64,000 nucleotides of DNA, taken from Mycobacterium sp. 852013-50091_SCH5140682 (GTDB lineage: Bacteria; Actinomycetota; Actinomycetes; Mycobacteriales; Mycobacteriaceae). The stretch spans positions 25,519-89,518 of the forward strand of contig NZ_LZTB01000101.1 of NCBI RefSeq assembly GCF_001665685.1, given 5' to 3'. Each line of letters opens with the position of its first letter. The stretch's first letter is position 1. Of the stretch, positions 41,267 to 50,632 are shown in pieces. The translations under genes and the position numbers were made by a program. The notes beneath the pieces are model-generated. The model saw only the letters and a program-made list of their open reading frames with translations, was not told where the DNA came from and searched no databases.

Positions 41267-44200
41267 GTGTCCCAACCGTCAGTCGCTGAGCTGCGTTCCC
41301 GTCTCGACGACCTGACCATCCGTGACGCCGCCCGGCTCGGCCGCCGGTTGAAGAATCTCCGGGGCGGCAATATCCCCGCGAACCTCGTCGAACAGTTCGC
41401 CGCGGCAGAGGCTCTCGTGCTCACCCGGCAGGCGGCCGTCCCGACCATCACCTACCCGGATCTGCCGGTCACCCAGCGCCGCGATGAGATCGCGAAGGCC
41501 ATCAGTGAGAACCAGGTGGTGATCGTCGCCGGCGCCACGGGTTCGGGCAAGACCACGCAGCTGCCCAAGATCTGTCTGGAGTTGGGGCGCGGTATCCGCG
41601 GCACCATCGGCCACACCCAACCGCGACGGCTGGCGGCCCGGACGGTCGCCCAGCGCGTCGCCGACGAACTCGGCACGCCGCTGGGTGAGGCGGTCGGATA
41701 CACCGTGCGGTTCACCGACCAGGCCAGTGATTCCACCCTGGTCAAACTGATGACCGACGGCATCCTGCTCGCCGAGATCCAACGGGACCGCCGGCTGCTG
41801 CGCTACGACACGCTGATCCTCGACGAGGCCCACGAGCGCAGCCTCAACATCGACTTCCTGCTCGGGTATCTGCGCGAGTTGCTGCCGCGGCGCCCCGATC
41901 TGAAGGTCATCGTCACGTCGGCGACCATCGAGCCGGAGCGCTTCGCGAGGCACTTCGGTGGTTCCCCGATCGTCGAGGTGTCGGGGCGGACGTATCCCGT
42001 CGAGATCCGGTACCGGCCGTTGGAAGTGGCTGTCACGGCTGATGATTCAGAATCAGACTCAGCTGATCCGGACGATCCCGATCACGAGATCGTGCGCACG
42101 GAGATCAGGGACCCGACCGAGGCGATCGTCGACGCTGTGCGCGAGCTCGAATCCGAACCTCCCGGCGACGTGCTGGTGTTCCTGTCCGGTGAGCGCGAAA
42201 TCCGCGACACTGCAGAAGCTCTCAAGGATCTGCGCAACACCGAGGTGCTGCCGCTGTACGCGCGCCTGCCCACCGCCGATCAGCAGAAGGTGTTCCAGCC
42301 CAGTCATACCGGACGACGAATCGTGCTGGCCACCAACGTCGCCGAGACCTCGCTGACCGTTCCGGGCATCCGCTATGTCGTCGACCCGGGAACCGCGCGC
42401 ATTTCCCGCTACAGCCGCCGCACCAAGGTGCAGCGCTTGCCGATCGAACCGATCTCACAGGCGTCGGCGGCGCAGCAGGCCGGCCGGTCGGGCCGCACCG
42501 CACCTGGCATCTGCATCCGGTTGTACTCCGAAGAAGACTTCGAATCCCGGCCCCGCTACACCGATCCGGAGATTCTGCGCACCAATCTCGGCGCGGTCAT
42601 CCTGCAGATGGCGGCACTCGGACTCGGCGACATCGAGCAGTTTCCCTTCCTCGATCCGCCCGATCAGCGCAGCATCCGCGACGGTGTGCAACTGCTGCAG
42701 GAGCTCGGCGCCTTCGACTCGGCGGGCGCCCTGACCGATGTCGGGCGCCGCCTGGCCCGGCTGCCGCTCGACCCGCGGGTCGGCCGGATGATTCTGCAGG
42801 CCGACACCGAGGGGTGTGTGCGCGAGGTGCTGGTGCTGGCCGCCGCGCTGTCGATTCCCGACCCGCGGGAGCGCCCGGCCGACCGGGAAGAGGCCGCCCG
42901 GCAGAAGCATGCCCGGTTCGCGGACGACCACTCGGACTTCATCTCCTACCTCAACCTGTGGAATTATCTGCGTGAGCAGCGAAACCAGCTCTCCGGCAAC
43001 GCGTTCCGGCGGATGTGCCGCGAGGAGTTCCTGCACTACCTGCGGATCAGGGAGTGGCAGGACCTGGTGGGGCAGCTGCGCAGCATCGCGCGTGACATCG
43101 GGATCAGGGAGAGCGACGAGCCCGCCGAGCCCGCGAGCATCCACGCCGCGCTGACCGCGGGTCTGCTGTCCCATGTCGGGCTGCGCGAGGGGGAGACGCG
43201 TGACTACCAAGGTGCCCGCAATTCGAAGTTCGTGCTGGCTCCCGGCTCGGTGCTGACCAAGAAGCCTCCCCGCTGGATCGTGGTGGCAGACCTGGTGGAG
43301 ACCAGCAGGCTGTTCGGCCGGATCGCCGCGCGTGCCGAACCGGAGGCCATCGAGCGCGTCGCGGGACATCTCGTGCACCGCAATTACAGTGAGCCGCACT
43401 GGGAGGCCAGGCGGGGCGAGGTGATGGCCTTCGAACGGGTCACGCTCTACGGGCTGCCGTTGGTCCCGCGCCGCAAAGTCGGATACTCCTCGATCGAACC
43501 CGATTTGGCCCGCGAGTTGTTCATTCGGCACGCGTTGGTGGAAGGGGATTGGCAGACCCGGCACCACTTCTTCCGCGACAATGCCCGGCTGCGTGCGGAA
43601 CTGGAGGAGATCGAGGAACGCGCACGTCGGCGTGACCTGTTGGTTGGCGACGACGACATCTACGCGCTGTACGACGCGCGGATCCCGGCTGACATCGTGT
43701 CGGCCCGCCATTTCGATGCGTGGTGGAAGAAGCAGCGGCACCGTACTCCGGATCTGCTGACGTTTACCCGCGATGATCTGTTGCGGTCCGAGGACGGTGC
43801 GGACAACCCCGACACCTGGCAGGCGGGAGATCTGCAGCTGCCGCTGACCTATCGGTTCGAGCCGGGGGCCGCCGACGACGGCGTCACTGTGCATGTGCCG
43901 GTGGGGGTTCTGGCCCGGCTCGGCGGCGACGGATTCGCCTGGCAGGTGCCCGCGCTGCGGGAAGAGCTGGTCACTGCGCTGATCAAGTCACTGCCCAAGG
44001 ATCTGCGCCGCAACTTCGTGCCGGCCCCGGACACCGCACGGGCCATCCTCGGTGACATCGATGCTTCCGCGCCATCATTGCTTGATGAGGTGCAACGTGA
44101 ACTGCGCAGGCGCAGCGGCATTTTGGTGCCGATCGACGCGTTCGACCTGAGCAAGGTGCCCGACCATCTGCGGATGACGTTCGCCGTGGAAAGCGCTGAC

Positions 44201-45163
44201 GGCAAAGAGGTGGCGCGCGGCAAGGACATCGATGCGCTGCGCGAGCAATTGGCCGTTCCGGTCGCCCAGGCGGTGGCCGACGCGGTCGGAGGTGATCTGG
44301 AGCAGACCGGTCTGCGAACCTGGCCCGAGGACCTCGACGAGCTGCCCCGCACCGTGGAGACGGCTTCGGCGGGCCACACCGTTCGCGGTTACCCGGCGTT
44401 CGTGGATACCGGTAAGGCAGTGGATATCCGGGTTTTCGCCACCGAGGCCGAGCAGGCTGCGGCGATGGGCCCCGGGCTGCGCAGACTGTTGCGGCTCACG
44501 GTGCCGTCGCCCGTCAAGGCGATCGAACGCGGGCTGAATCCGCGTGTGCGCCTTACCCTCAACGCCAATCCCGACGGGACGCTGGCCGCGCTGCTCGAGG
44601 ACTGCGCCGACGCAGCGGCGGGTGTGCTGCTCAAGCGGGCAGTGTGGACCAGGGCCGAGTTCGCTGCGCTGGCCCAGCAAGCCGGCAAGGAACTCGGACC
44701 GACCACCACCGCGGTGGTGAACCGGGTCCAGGCCGTGCTGACCGCAGCTCACGAGGTGCAGGTGGCCCTGCCGGACAAGCCGACGCCGCAGCAAGCCGAC
44801 GCGGTCGCCGACATCCTCTCCCAGCTGGATCGCTTGTTGCCCAAGGGTTTTGTGACGGCCGCGGGTGCGGCACGGCTGGCCGACCTGGCCCGCTACGTCA
44901 CCGCGATCGCCCGCAGGCTCGACCGCTTGCCCCAGGGCATCGCGGCCGACCGGGAGCGTATGGCCCGGATGCACGCCGTCGAAGATGCCTACGATGATGT
45001 GGTTCAGGCACTTTCGGCGGCCCGCGCAGCCGATCCGAAGGTGGCGGAGATCGCCTGGCAGATCGAGGAATTCCGGGTGAGCCTGTGGGCCCAGCAGCTC
45101 GGCACGCCACGTCCGGTCAGCGAGCAGCGAATCTACAAGGCGATCGACGCGATCCAGAACTGA
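41267..45163 (+). CDS. hrpA: ATP-dependent RNA helicase HrpA
   Basis: This 1298-residue DEAH/RHA helicase has Walker A VAGATGSGKTTQLPK near residue 90, motif II LILDEAHERSLNIDF near 185, motif III VTSATIEPERF, RRIVLATNVAETSLTVPGIR near 345 and motif VI QQAGRSGRTAPG near 405. HA2 and OB domains follow, then the long HrpA-specific C-terminal region to residue 1298. HrpA-type proteins remodel mRNA or ribosome complexes. The frame is open for 627 codons further upstream, but that part is the antisense shadow of the FadE5-like gene. GTG at 41267 gives the family start SQPSVAELRSRLDD. Confidence 0.93.
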   Translation: MSQPSVAELRSRLDDLTIRDAARLGRRLKNLRGGNIPANLVEQFAAAEALVLTRQAAVPTITYPDLPVTQRRDEIAKAISENQVVIVAGATGSGKTTQLPKICLELGRGIRGTIGHTQPRRLAARTVAQRVADELGTPLGEAVGYTVRFTDQASDSTLVKLMTDGILLAEIQRDRRLLRYDTLILDEAHERSLNIDFLLGYLRELLPRRPDLKVIVTSATIEPERFARHFGGSPIVEVSGRTYPVEIRYRPLEVAVTADDSESDSADPDDPDHEIVRTEIRDPTEAIVDAVRELESEPPGDVLVFLSGEREIRDTAEALKDLRNTEVLPLYARLPTADQQKVFQPSHTGRRIVLATNVAETSLTVPGIRYVVDPGTARISRYSRRTKVQRLPIEPISQASAAQQAGRSGRTAPGICIRLYSEEDFESRPRYTDPEILRTNLGAVILQMAALGLGDIEQFPFLDPPDQRSIRDGVQLLQELGAFDSAGALTDVGRRLARLPLDPRVGRMILQADTEGCVREVLVLAAALSIPDPRERPADREEAARQKHARFADDHSDFISYLNLWNYLREQRNQLSGNAFRRMCREEFLHYLRIREWQDLVGQLRSIARDIGIRESDEPAEPASIHAALTAGLLSHVGLREGETRDYQGARNSKFVLAPGSVLTKKPPRWIVVADLVETSRLFGRIAARAEPEAIERVAGHLVHRNYSEPHWEARRGEVMAFERVTLYGLPLVPRRKVGYSSIEPDLARELFIRHALVEGDWQTRHHFFRDNARLRAELEEIEERARRRDLLVGDDDIYALYDARIPADIVSARHFDAWWKKQRHRTPDLLTFTRDDLLRSEDGADNPDTWQAGDLQLPLTYRFEPGAADDGVTVHVPVGVLARLGGDGFAWQVPALREELVTALIKSLPKDLRRNFVPAPDTARAILGDIDASAPSLLDEVQRELRRRSGILVPIDAFDLSKVPDHLRMTFAVESADGKEVARGKDIDALREQLAVPVAQAVADAVGGDLEQTGLRTWPEDLDELPRTVETASAGHTVRGYPAFVDTGKAVDIRVFATEAEQAAAMGPGLRRLLRLTVPSPVKAIERGLNPRVRLTLNANPDGTLAALLEDCADAAAGVLLKRAVWTRAEFAALAQQAGKELGPTTTAVVNRVQAVLTAAHEVQVALPDKPTPQQADAVADILSQLDRLLPKGFVTAAGAARLADLARYVTAIARRLDRLPQGIAADRERMARMHAVEDAYDDVVQALSAARAADPKVAEIAWQIEEFRVSLWAQQLGTPRPVSEQRIYKAIDAIQN

Positions 45164-45191
45164 TGGCAGCGGCGGGCGGTCGGGACCCGGC

Positions 45192-46301
45192 TTACGAGCG
45201 GTCTGCTTCGGCTGCCGCCGCAGGTTGCAGATCGACGTAGTGGCAGACCTGGTTACCGCCGGCATTTTTGGCCGCGTACATCGCCAGGTCGGCGGCGTCG
45301 ATGACGTCGTCGAGGAACTGCGATGCGTGTGAGGCGTCGGCAGCATCGACTGCAGCGCTGGCGCTACCGACACTGGCGGTGGTCGGGAAGGGGATGGCTG
45401 CAATCGCCCGGCAGATTCGCTCGGCGAGTTCGTTGGGGCGCGGTGTGCGATGGATGTCGGCGACGACGAACTCCTCGCCCCCGAGCCGTCCGATCACCGA
45501 TGCCGCCGGGCAGTTCTCCCGCAGGGCGGCGCCGACCCGGGCCAGCGCCCGGTCCCCGTGCGCATGTCCCCACGTGTCGTTGAGCAGTTTGAAGTTGTCC
45601 AGGTCGATCACGAGGATCACCAGGTGGGCCCCGGCGGCCTGCTGGCGCACCAGGCCCTGGACCGATCGGTAGAAGGCGCGCCGGGTGTGCAGGCCGGTCA
45701 GTGGATCGTGGTCGGACACAGTGAGATCCGAACGCAGCGTGTGCACCAGCGACCGGATGCCGAACGGCACGCCGATGTTGAGCGCGGCGACCGTCAGCGT
45801 GGCGGCGGCGGCCAGGGCGATGTCGCCGGTGTCCGTGATGAGGCGGAACGCGAAGACGGCGGAGCACAGCGCGCACACCACGAAGTTGCCGATGACGTAG
45901 CGCAGGGTGTGAAAGTAGGCGATGAACCCGCCGAGCACCGCGAAGACCACGCAACCCATCAGCGCCGAGTACGGGTTGGACAGCGTCGCGCAGCCGAGGC
46001 CGGTCAGCCCGCTTGCCGCCAGTAGGAACAGCGAGGACTGTCCTCGGGTCGGCCAGTGCACGAGCCACACCATGGCACCGAGAAATCCGAGTACTGCGGT
46101 ACCCACCGCGATCGCCCTGGAGATCGCATGATCGGGACCGTTGGGGCTCCAGAGCATCAACAGTGGAAGCGCCGCGAGCACCGAGGTGTACAGGGCGGTC
46201 ACCCACTGCCAGCGGCGCCGCAGGCCCCGATCATGTATGTAGGTGCTGAGCCAGTCGAACTGGTGAAGCTGCTGCGGCGCCCCGTTCACCCCACGAGCCA
46301 T
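45192..46301 (-). CDS. Membrane GGDEF diguanylate cyclase
   Basis: This 369-residue protein has about six membrane helices (residues 30-190) followed by a GGDEF domain: DHDPLTGLHTRRAFYRSVQG near 205, VILVIDLDNFKLLNDTWGHA near 238, the active site IGRLGGEEFVVAD near 278 and DAADLAMYAAKNAGG near the end. It should make c-di-GMP from GTP. The RxxD inhibitory site that normally precedes GG[DE]EF by five residues is absent, so product inhibition is unlikely. The start ATG at 46301 follows TGTGAGGAATC. Confidence 0.9.
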   Translation of the reverse strand: MARGVNGAPQQLHQFDWLSTYIHDRGLRRRWQWVTALYTSVLAALPLLMLWSPNGPDHAISRAIAVGTAVLGFLGAMVWLVHWPTRGQSSLFLLAASGLTGLGCATLSNPYSALMGCVVFAVLGGFIAYFHTLRYVIGNFVVCALCSAVFAFRLITDTGDIALAAAATLTVAALNIGVPFGIRSLVHTLRSDLTVSDHDPLTGLHTRRAFYRSVQGLVRQQAAGAHLVILVIDLDNFKLLNDTWGHAHGDRALARVGAALRENCPAASVIGRLGGEEFVVADIHRTPRPNELAERICRAIAAIPFPTTASVGSASAAVDAADASHASQFLDDVIDAADLAMYAAKNAGGNQVCHYVDLQPAAAAEADRS

Positions 46302-46341
46302 GATTCCTCACACCTCCGCATGTGCGGGAATGTACGACATT

Positions 46342-46368
46342 TCACGTACCGTAGTGGGCGATACGTGA
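46342..46368. promoter_or_regulatory. Inverted repeat upstream of the GGDEF gene
   Basis: TCACGTA (46342-46348) and TACGTGA (46362-46368) are perfect inverted arms 13 bases apart, about 40 bases upstream of the diguanylate cyclase and downstream of the FAH gene. It could be an operator or a hairpin. Function is not established. Confidence 0.35.
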
Positions 46369-46432
46369 GGTTCGCCAGCTACCGTCCAGCTGGGTGTTTC
46401 TCAAGGCTGAGTGGACCGACGGGCCCCGTTGG

Positions 46433-47356
46433 CTACGCCGGTGTGCCCGCTTGGCCGATGACGTGCTCGATCTCGCCGATGCCGTCGAGTCGAAGGGTGA
46501 GGGTGTCGCCCTCCCGTAGCCAGTTCCCGGTCTCCATGCCGCTGCCGCCGGGTAGCGTCCCGGTCGCGAAAAGCTCGCCGGGCAGGAGTTGCTCGCTGCG
46601 CGACGCGTGCGCGAGCACCTCGCCGAGTGTGTGCTGCATCCCCGCGCTGCAGACCGTACTGACCACAGACCCGTTGATCGCCACGGAGCCCGTGATTGCG
46701 TCGACGCGAGGCAGGATCTCATCAGCGGTGACGGCGGTGTCCGACATCGAACTGGCGAAGTGCTTGGACTTCTGCGGCCCGAGCCCGCTCGTCATCTCTG
46801 CTCGTTGCACATCTCGGGCGCTGAAGTCGTTGAGCACCACGAACGCTCCGATCGCTGCGGTGGCCTCGGCCGGGGTCGCATCCAACAGTGGGGCGGACAG
46901 GACGAATCCGAGCTCGAGCTCGAAGTCGAGCGCGCGTGAATAGCTGGGCATGGGCATCGGCGTACCGGTCGGCACGAAGGTCTGCGCGTTGGACATGTAG
47001 TAGATCGGCTGCCGGTAGAACAGCGGTTTGGGTTTGAACTGCGGCACGGGGCGCCCGGTCACGCGCTCGTAGAGCGCGGTGACGCGGTGCAGTCCCGGGT
47101 GGAACCGTTCGATCAGACCGCGGGCCGCGTCGATGTTGTGCTGCTCATAAAGCATGAAGTCGCGGAACGACAGCGGTTGAAACGGCAGCAGATGCTCGCT
47201 GTGCAGCAGCTGGCGGTCGGCGGCCGCCTGCTCCCAGGCGGCGTCGAACACCCTGCCGCCGAGCGCGGTGCTCTCCGCCAATGCGGTCCAATTACCTTCG
47301 GCGTCAGCGGATTCGAGCTGCAGCCCGGTATCGGTGCGGATCCGTCGTAGTTTCAT
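46433..47356 (-). CDS. Fumarylacetoacetate hydrolase family protein
   Basis: This 307-residue protein has an N-terminal region of about 75 residues before the FAH domain. Within it are FRDFMLYEQHN, FYRQPIYYMSNAQTFVPTGT, ALDFELELGFVLSAP with the metal acids near residue 150, FVVLNDFSARDVQRAEMTSG, and the C-terminal PGELFATGTLPGGSG. It resembles fungal-type and mycobacterial fumarylacetoacetate (FAA) hydrolases. The gene lies 25 bases after the bicovalent-flavin oxidase and is probably co-transcribed with it, so it may hydrolyse the oxidase product. That substrate link is inference. Confidence 0.88.
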   Translation of the reverse strand: MKLRRIRTDTGLQLESADAEGNWTALAESTALGGRVFDAAWEQAAADRQLLHSEHLLPFQPLSFRDFMLYEQHNIDAARGLIERFHPGLHRVTALYERVTGRPVPQFKPKPLFYRQPIYYMSNAQTFVPTGTPMPMPSYSRALDFELELGFVLSAPLLDATPAEATAAIGAFVVLNDFSARDVQRAEMTSGLGPQKSKHFASSMSDTAVTADEILPRVDAITGSVAINGSVVSTVCSAGMQHTLGEVLAHASRSEQLLPGELFATGTLPGGSGMETGNWLREGDTLTLRLDGIGEIEHVIGQAGTPA

Positions 47357-47381
47357 CGTGCTCCGTCGGTCTTGGGTCTGG

Positions 47382-48875
47382 TCACTGCGCGCCCAACGCA
47401 GAGTAGATCAGGCCGGAAGGGTCGTAGTGCGAACGAATGGTGTTGAGCCGATCCAGGTTGTGCTCGAAGTAGCGGGCTGCCGGCATGCCGGCTTCGACAT
47501 AGTTGACGTACCCGCCGACCGAGGCCGTCTGCACCGCTTGGTGTGCGTCGCGCAGCCAGCCCGAGGCCGACTCGACGGCGTCGGGTGACGACGGTTCCGT
47601 GTACCACTGCACACATGCGGCTTGCCGCCGCCACGGGAATGCGGTGGCGTCCGGTGCCATATCGGTGATCGCACCGTCAAGGGATTCGATGACGGCGGTC
47701 GCGGCGCCGGCGTCTTTCGGCCACGCGGACATTGCGGCGACGACGGATTCGGCAGCGGGGTGGGTCATTTCCGCGATGATGTCCGAACCCGCGACGAAGG
47801 ACCGGGGCCGGGTCGCGTCGCTGCCGCCTTCGAAATAGTGGACGAAGTCCATATGCCCAAGGGTCTGGGTTCGCGTGCTCACCGGTGCCGTGCCGATCGC
47901 GGCGACCAGGGCTGAGGCCGATTGGTCGCCGGTGCGGGCGGGAGTCGCCAGCACAATGGTGCACTGCAGCTCGGGGCCCGGACCCGAGGTCAGGTTGAGC
48001 ATGCCCCACGTCTCGCGCTGGGCCGTGCCCAGCCAGTCGTGCCATCCGTAGATCACTTGCGCTGCAGCAGATTCCGGAAACACCAGCGTGACGACGTCCC
48101 GGTCGGCCGTAGCGAAGGTGCGGAACGTGAACGAGGTGACGACGCCGCACCCGCCGCCCCCTCCGCGCAGTGCCCACAACAGGTCGGGGTGCTCATCGGA
48201 CGACGCGGTGACCGTGTCTGCACCGGGAACGACAACGGTCGCCGACACCAGGCTGTCGCACGTCAGTCCGTAGCGCCGGGCGTCCGCTCCGAGCCCGCCG
48301 CCCAGCGTGAGGCCCGCGACCCCGACGCTCGGGCAACTTCCGGTCGGGATGGACCGGCTGTGCTCGGCGAGCGCGCTCTGCACCGCGTCGAGATCGACGG
48401 CGGCCGCGACCGTGACCAGGCCTGAGCCGTCGTCGTAGTCGATGGTGCGGGGGAGCCCGCGCAGGTCGATGACCATCGCTCCCGACGTTGCCGAGGCGCC
48501 GACATAGGAGTGCCCACCGCTGCGGGGCGCGATCTTGATGGCGTGCGCAGCGGCGAAGGCCACCGCCTTCGACACGTCGCTCGCCGAGCCGGCGGCGACC
48601 ACCGCCACCGGCGTGGAATCGGCGAATCGGGTATTGAAAATGCCTTTGGCAGAACCGAACTGCGGATCGTCAGGCAGGATGACGTGGCCGTCGAGCGAAC
48701 CGGCCAATGTGCTCCAGTCCGGCGGCGACGCGGTTGTCGTCGTCGTTGTGCCCGGTGCCGTCGTGGCACTGGCGGGCTTCGACGGGCTCGCGTCGCGGCA
48801 TGCTCCCAGCACTGCGGCCGAGGCGACGCCGAGCGCGCCACGCAGGAAAGCGTGGCGCGAGATCTCGGGTGTCAT
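47382..48875 (-). CDS. Berberine-bridge-type FAD oxidase, exported lipoprotein
   Basis: This 497-residue protein has a lipoprotein-like signal (FLRGALGVASAAVLGAC) preceded by SRHAFLRG, a Tat-like motif in which the second Arg is His, then a Thr-rich linker. The PCMH FAD domain shows APRSGGHSYVGAS (near 118) and GSCPSVGVAGLTLGGGLGA (near 180). The His and Cys in these are the two residues that attach FAD bicovalently in BBE/GOOX enzymes. The BBE C-terminus NYVEAGMPAARYFEHNLDRL is present. It oxidises sugars or other alcohols with O2 at the cell surface. It sits 21 bases after the Ag85-type gene. Confidence 0.88.
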   Translation of the reverse strand: MTPEISRHAFLRGALGVASAAVLGACRDASPSKPASATTAPGTTTTTTASPPDWSTLAGSLDGHVILPDDPQFGSAKGIFNTRFADSTPVAVVAAGSASDVSKAVAFAAAHAIKIAPRSGGHSYVGASATSGAMVIDLRGLPRTIDYDDGSGLVTVAAAVDLDAVQSALAEHSRSIPTGSCPSVGVAGLTLGGGLGADARRYGLTCDSLVSATVVVPGADTVTASSDEHPDLLWALRGGGGGCGVVTSFTFRTFATADRDVVTLVFPESAAAQVIYGWHDWLGTAQRETWGMLNLTSGPGPELQCTIVLATPARTGDQSASALVAAIGTAPVSTRTQTLGHMDFVHYFEGGSDATRPRSFVAGSDIIAEMTHPAAESVVAAMSAWPKDAGAATAVIESLDGAITDMAPDATAFPWRRQAACVQWYTEPSSPDAVESASGWLRDAHQAVQTASVGGYVNYVEAGMPAARYFEHNLDRLNTIRSHYDPSGLIYSALGAQ

Positions 48876-48896
48876 GCCCGGGCCGGTGGCAGTCGA

Positions 48897-50069
48897 TTAC
48901 CGGGGATACGCCGCGGGTATCGGCGCCACCGCCGCCGGCACCTGCGCGGCCTGAGGCACCTGGGCCACCGCACCGGGCACCTGCGCAGCCCCGGGCACCG
49001 GAGCAGCTCCGGGGACGGGTGCCGCCCCGGGGACGGGAGCCGCACCTGGTACCTGCGCAGCATCAGGCGCGGGGGCCGGGGCCGGCGGCGGGACACCGAC
49101 GCCGAGGACCCTGAGCAGGTCGGGCTTCATCTGCTGCAACTGAGCGCCCCAGTAGCCCCAGCTGTGAGTGCCGTTGGGCGGGAAGTTGAAGATCGCGTTG
49201 TGGCCTCCGGCGGCCTGGTAGCGCTTCTGGAACTCCTTGTTGGAATCCACGGTGATGTTCTCCAGGAACTGTGCGCTGTACATCTGGCCGAAGCCGCCGC
49301 CCGCCGAGTCGAGGTCGGAGGAAATGCCGTTGCCGCAATACACCCACACCGCGGTGTTGTTGGCGACCAGTTGCCCGACATTGACCATCGGGTCGTTGCG
49401 CCGCCAAGCCGGATCGTTGGCCGTACCCCACATGTCGGTGGAGTTGTAGCCGCCGGCATCCTTCATCGCGAATCCGATCATGGTGGGCCACAACCCCTGC
49501 GACGGGTTCAGGAAGCCGGACAGTGCGCCGGCGAAGATGAACTGTGCCGGGTGCCAGATGGCCAGCGTCAGTGCCGCACCGCCGGACATCGACAGCCCGA
49601 CGACGGCGTTGGCGGTCGGCCGGATGCCGCGGTTGGCGGCCAGCCAGGCCGGGAGCTCCTGGGTGAGGAACGTTTCCCACTTGTAGGTGGTGGTGCCCGA
49701 GTTGCCCGCCGCCGGTCGGTACCAGTCGGTGTAGAAACTGGATTGTCCGCCGACCGGCATGACCACGGCCAGCCCCGACTGGTAGTACCACTCGAACGCC
49801 GCGGTGTTGATGTCCCAGCCGCTCTCGTCGTCCTGGGCGCGCAGGCCGTCCAACAGATATAGCGCGGGCGTGCCGCCGGCACTGGCCGGACCGCCGCCGG
49901 GCTGGAACGAAACCTTGATGTTGCGCCCCATCGACGGCGACGGGACCTCGAGTTGTTCGACCGGCAAGCCCTTGCGTGAGTAGGCCGACGCAGGCTGCGC
50001 TCCGGCCACACTCAGCAGTGCCGACACCAACAACGTCGCGCTTGCGGTGGCCGCCAGCCGCCATACCAT
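48897..50069 (-). CDS. Antigen 85-type mycolyltransferase with repetitive Ala/Pro tail
   Basis: This protein of about 390 residues has a Sec signal (MVWRLAATASATLLVSALLS..ASA) and the Ag85 core. The core contains YSRKGLPVEQLEVPSPSMGR, LYLLDGLRAQDDESGWDINT, VMPVGGQSSFYTDWYRP, the nucleophile in VVGLSMSGGAA, LVANNTAVWVYCGNG, and the His in FNFPPNGTHSWGYWG. Ag85 enzymes transfer mycolic acids to trehalose and arabinogalactan. After the core is an unusual tail of about 75 residues built from VPGAA repeats, probably a wall-spanning linker. A GTG at 50093 is also in frame; GGGGAGG lies between the two starts and favours 50069. Confidence 0.9.
   Translation of the reverse strand: MVWRLAATASATLLVSALLSVAGAQPASAYSRKGLPVEQLEVPSPSMGRNIKVSFQPGGGPASAGGTPALYLLDGLRAQDDESGWDINTAAFEWYYQSGLAVVMPVGGQSSFYTDWYRPAAGNSGTTTYKWETFLTQELPAWLAANRGIRPTANAVVGLSMSGGAALTLAIWHPAQFIFAGALSGFLNPSQGLWPTMIGFAMKDAGGYNSTDMWGTANDPAWRRNDPMVNVGQLVANNTAVWVYCGNGISSDLDSAGGGFGQMYSAQFLENITVDSNKEFQKRYQAAGGHNAIFNFPPNGTHSWGYWGAQLQQMKPDLLRVLGVGVPPPAPAPAPDAAQVPGAAPVPGAAPVPGAAPVPGAAQVPGAVAQVPQAAQVPAAVAPIPAAYPR
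48940..49065 (-). repeat. 15-bp tandem coding repeats in the Ag85 tail
   Basis: The DNA encodes imperfect five-residue units (PGAAP/V type, such as VPGAAPVPGAAPVPGAAQ). Neighbouring 15-base units differ mostly at third positions. The array is within the 3' end of the mycolyltransferase gene and could vary in copy number between strains. Confidence 0.7.
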
Positions 50070-50203
50070 TCGGCCCAAAAACCTCCCCGTCACATCGGCA
50101 AGCTAACAACGCAGCCTGTGATCCCCGTGCGGCCGCGCCCGGCGTAACCCGGCTGTTATCAAGGCGTTTCGATGTCGATGCACACCGGTGAGCTGCGATG
50201 GCC

Positions 50204-50332
50204 CTACAGCCGCAGCATCTCGCGTTGCATCTCCGCGCGCTCCAGGTAGCTGAAGCGCGACGGGTAACGACGCCGGGAGCGGGAAGCACCAACAGGGGCT
50301 TTCCGGTGCAGCAGTGCGTAAATTGTGGTCAT
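50204..50332 (-). CDS. Possible 42-residue small protein
   Basis: From ATG 50332 the minus strand encodes MTTIYALLHRKAPVGASRSR and ends YLERAEMQREMLRL at 50204. AGAGAGG lies about 8 bases upstream of the start. It is basic in the middle and ends in a possible amphipathic helix. It lies in an otherwise empty stretch between the Ag85 gene and the APC permease (50094-50632). No family is recognised. Codon use is normal for the genome, but chance cannot be excluded at this length. Confidence 0.45.
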   Translation of the reverse strand: MTTIYALLHRKAPVGASRSRRRYPSRFSYLERAEMQREMLRL

Positions 50333-50632
50333 CGGGGGTCCCTCTCTTGCCGGGATTCCGATATCAACGCCCTTTTCGCAGCACAGATTCCGGGCGGCCG
50401 CTGCGACTGCGGACGACGCCCTCGCCCCGAACCTGGACGGTTGCTGTGAAGTTGCCAAAAGCGCGTGCGCGTTACGCGGGGGAGTTGACTGATAAGGCGA
50501 TTCGGCGAGCCTGACAGTGCAATACTCGGTCACCTGGTGTGCCACGACAGACACACCGCGGAGCTTCGCCGATGTGTCTAAGGTGCGTTGGGCGAGCAGA
50601 AAAACACATCGGCTGGGTGGAAGGTGATCACT

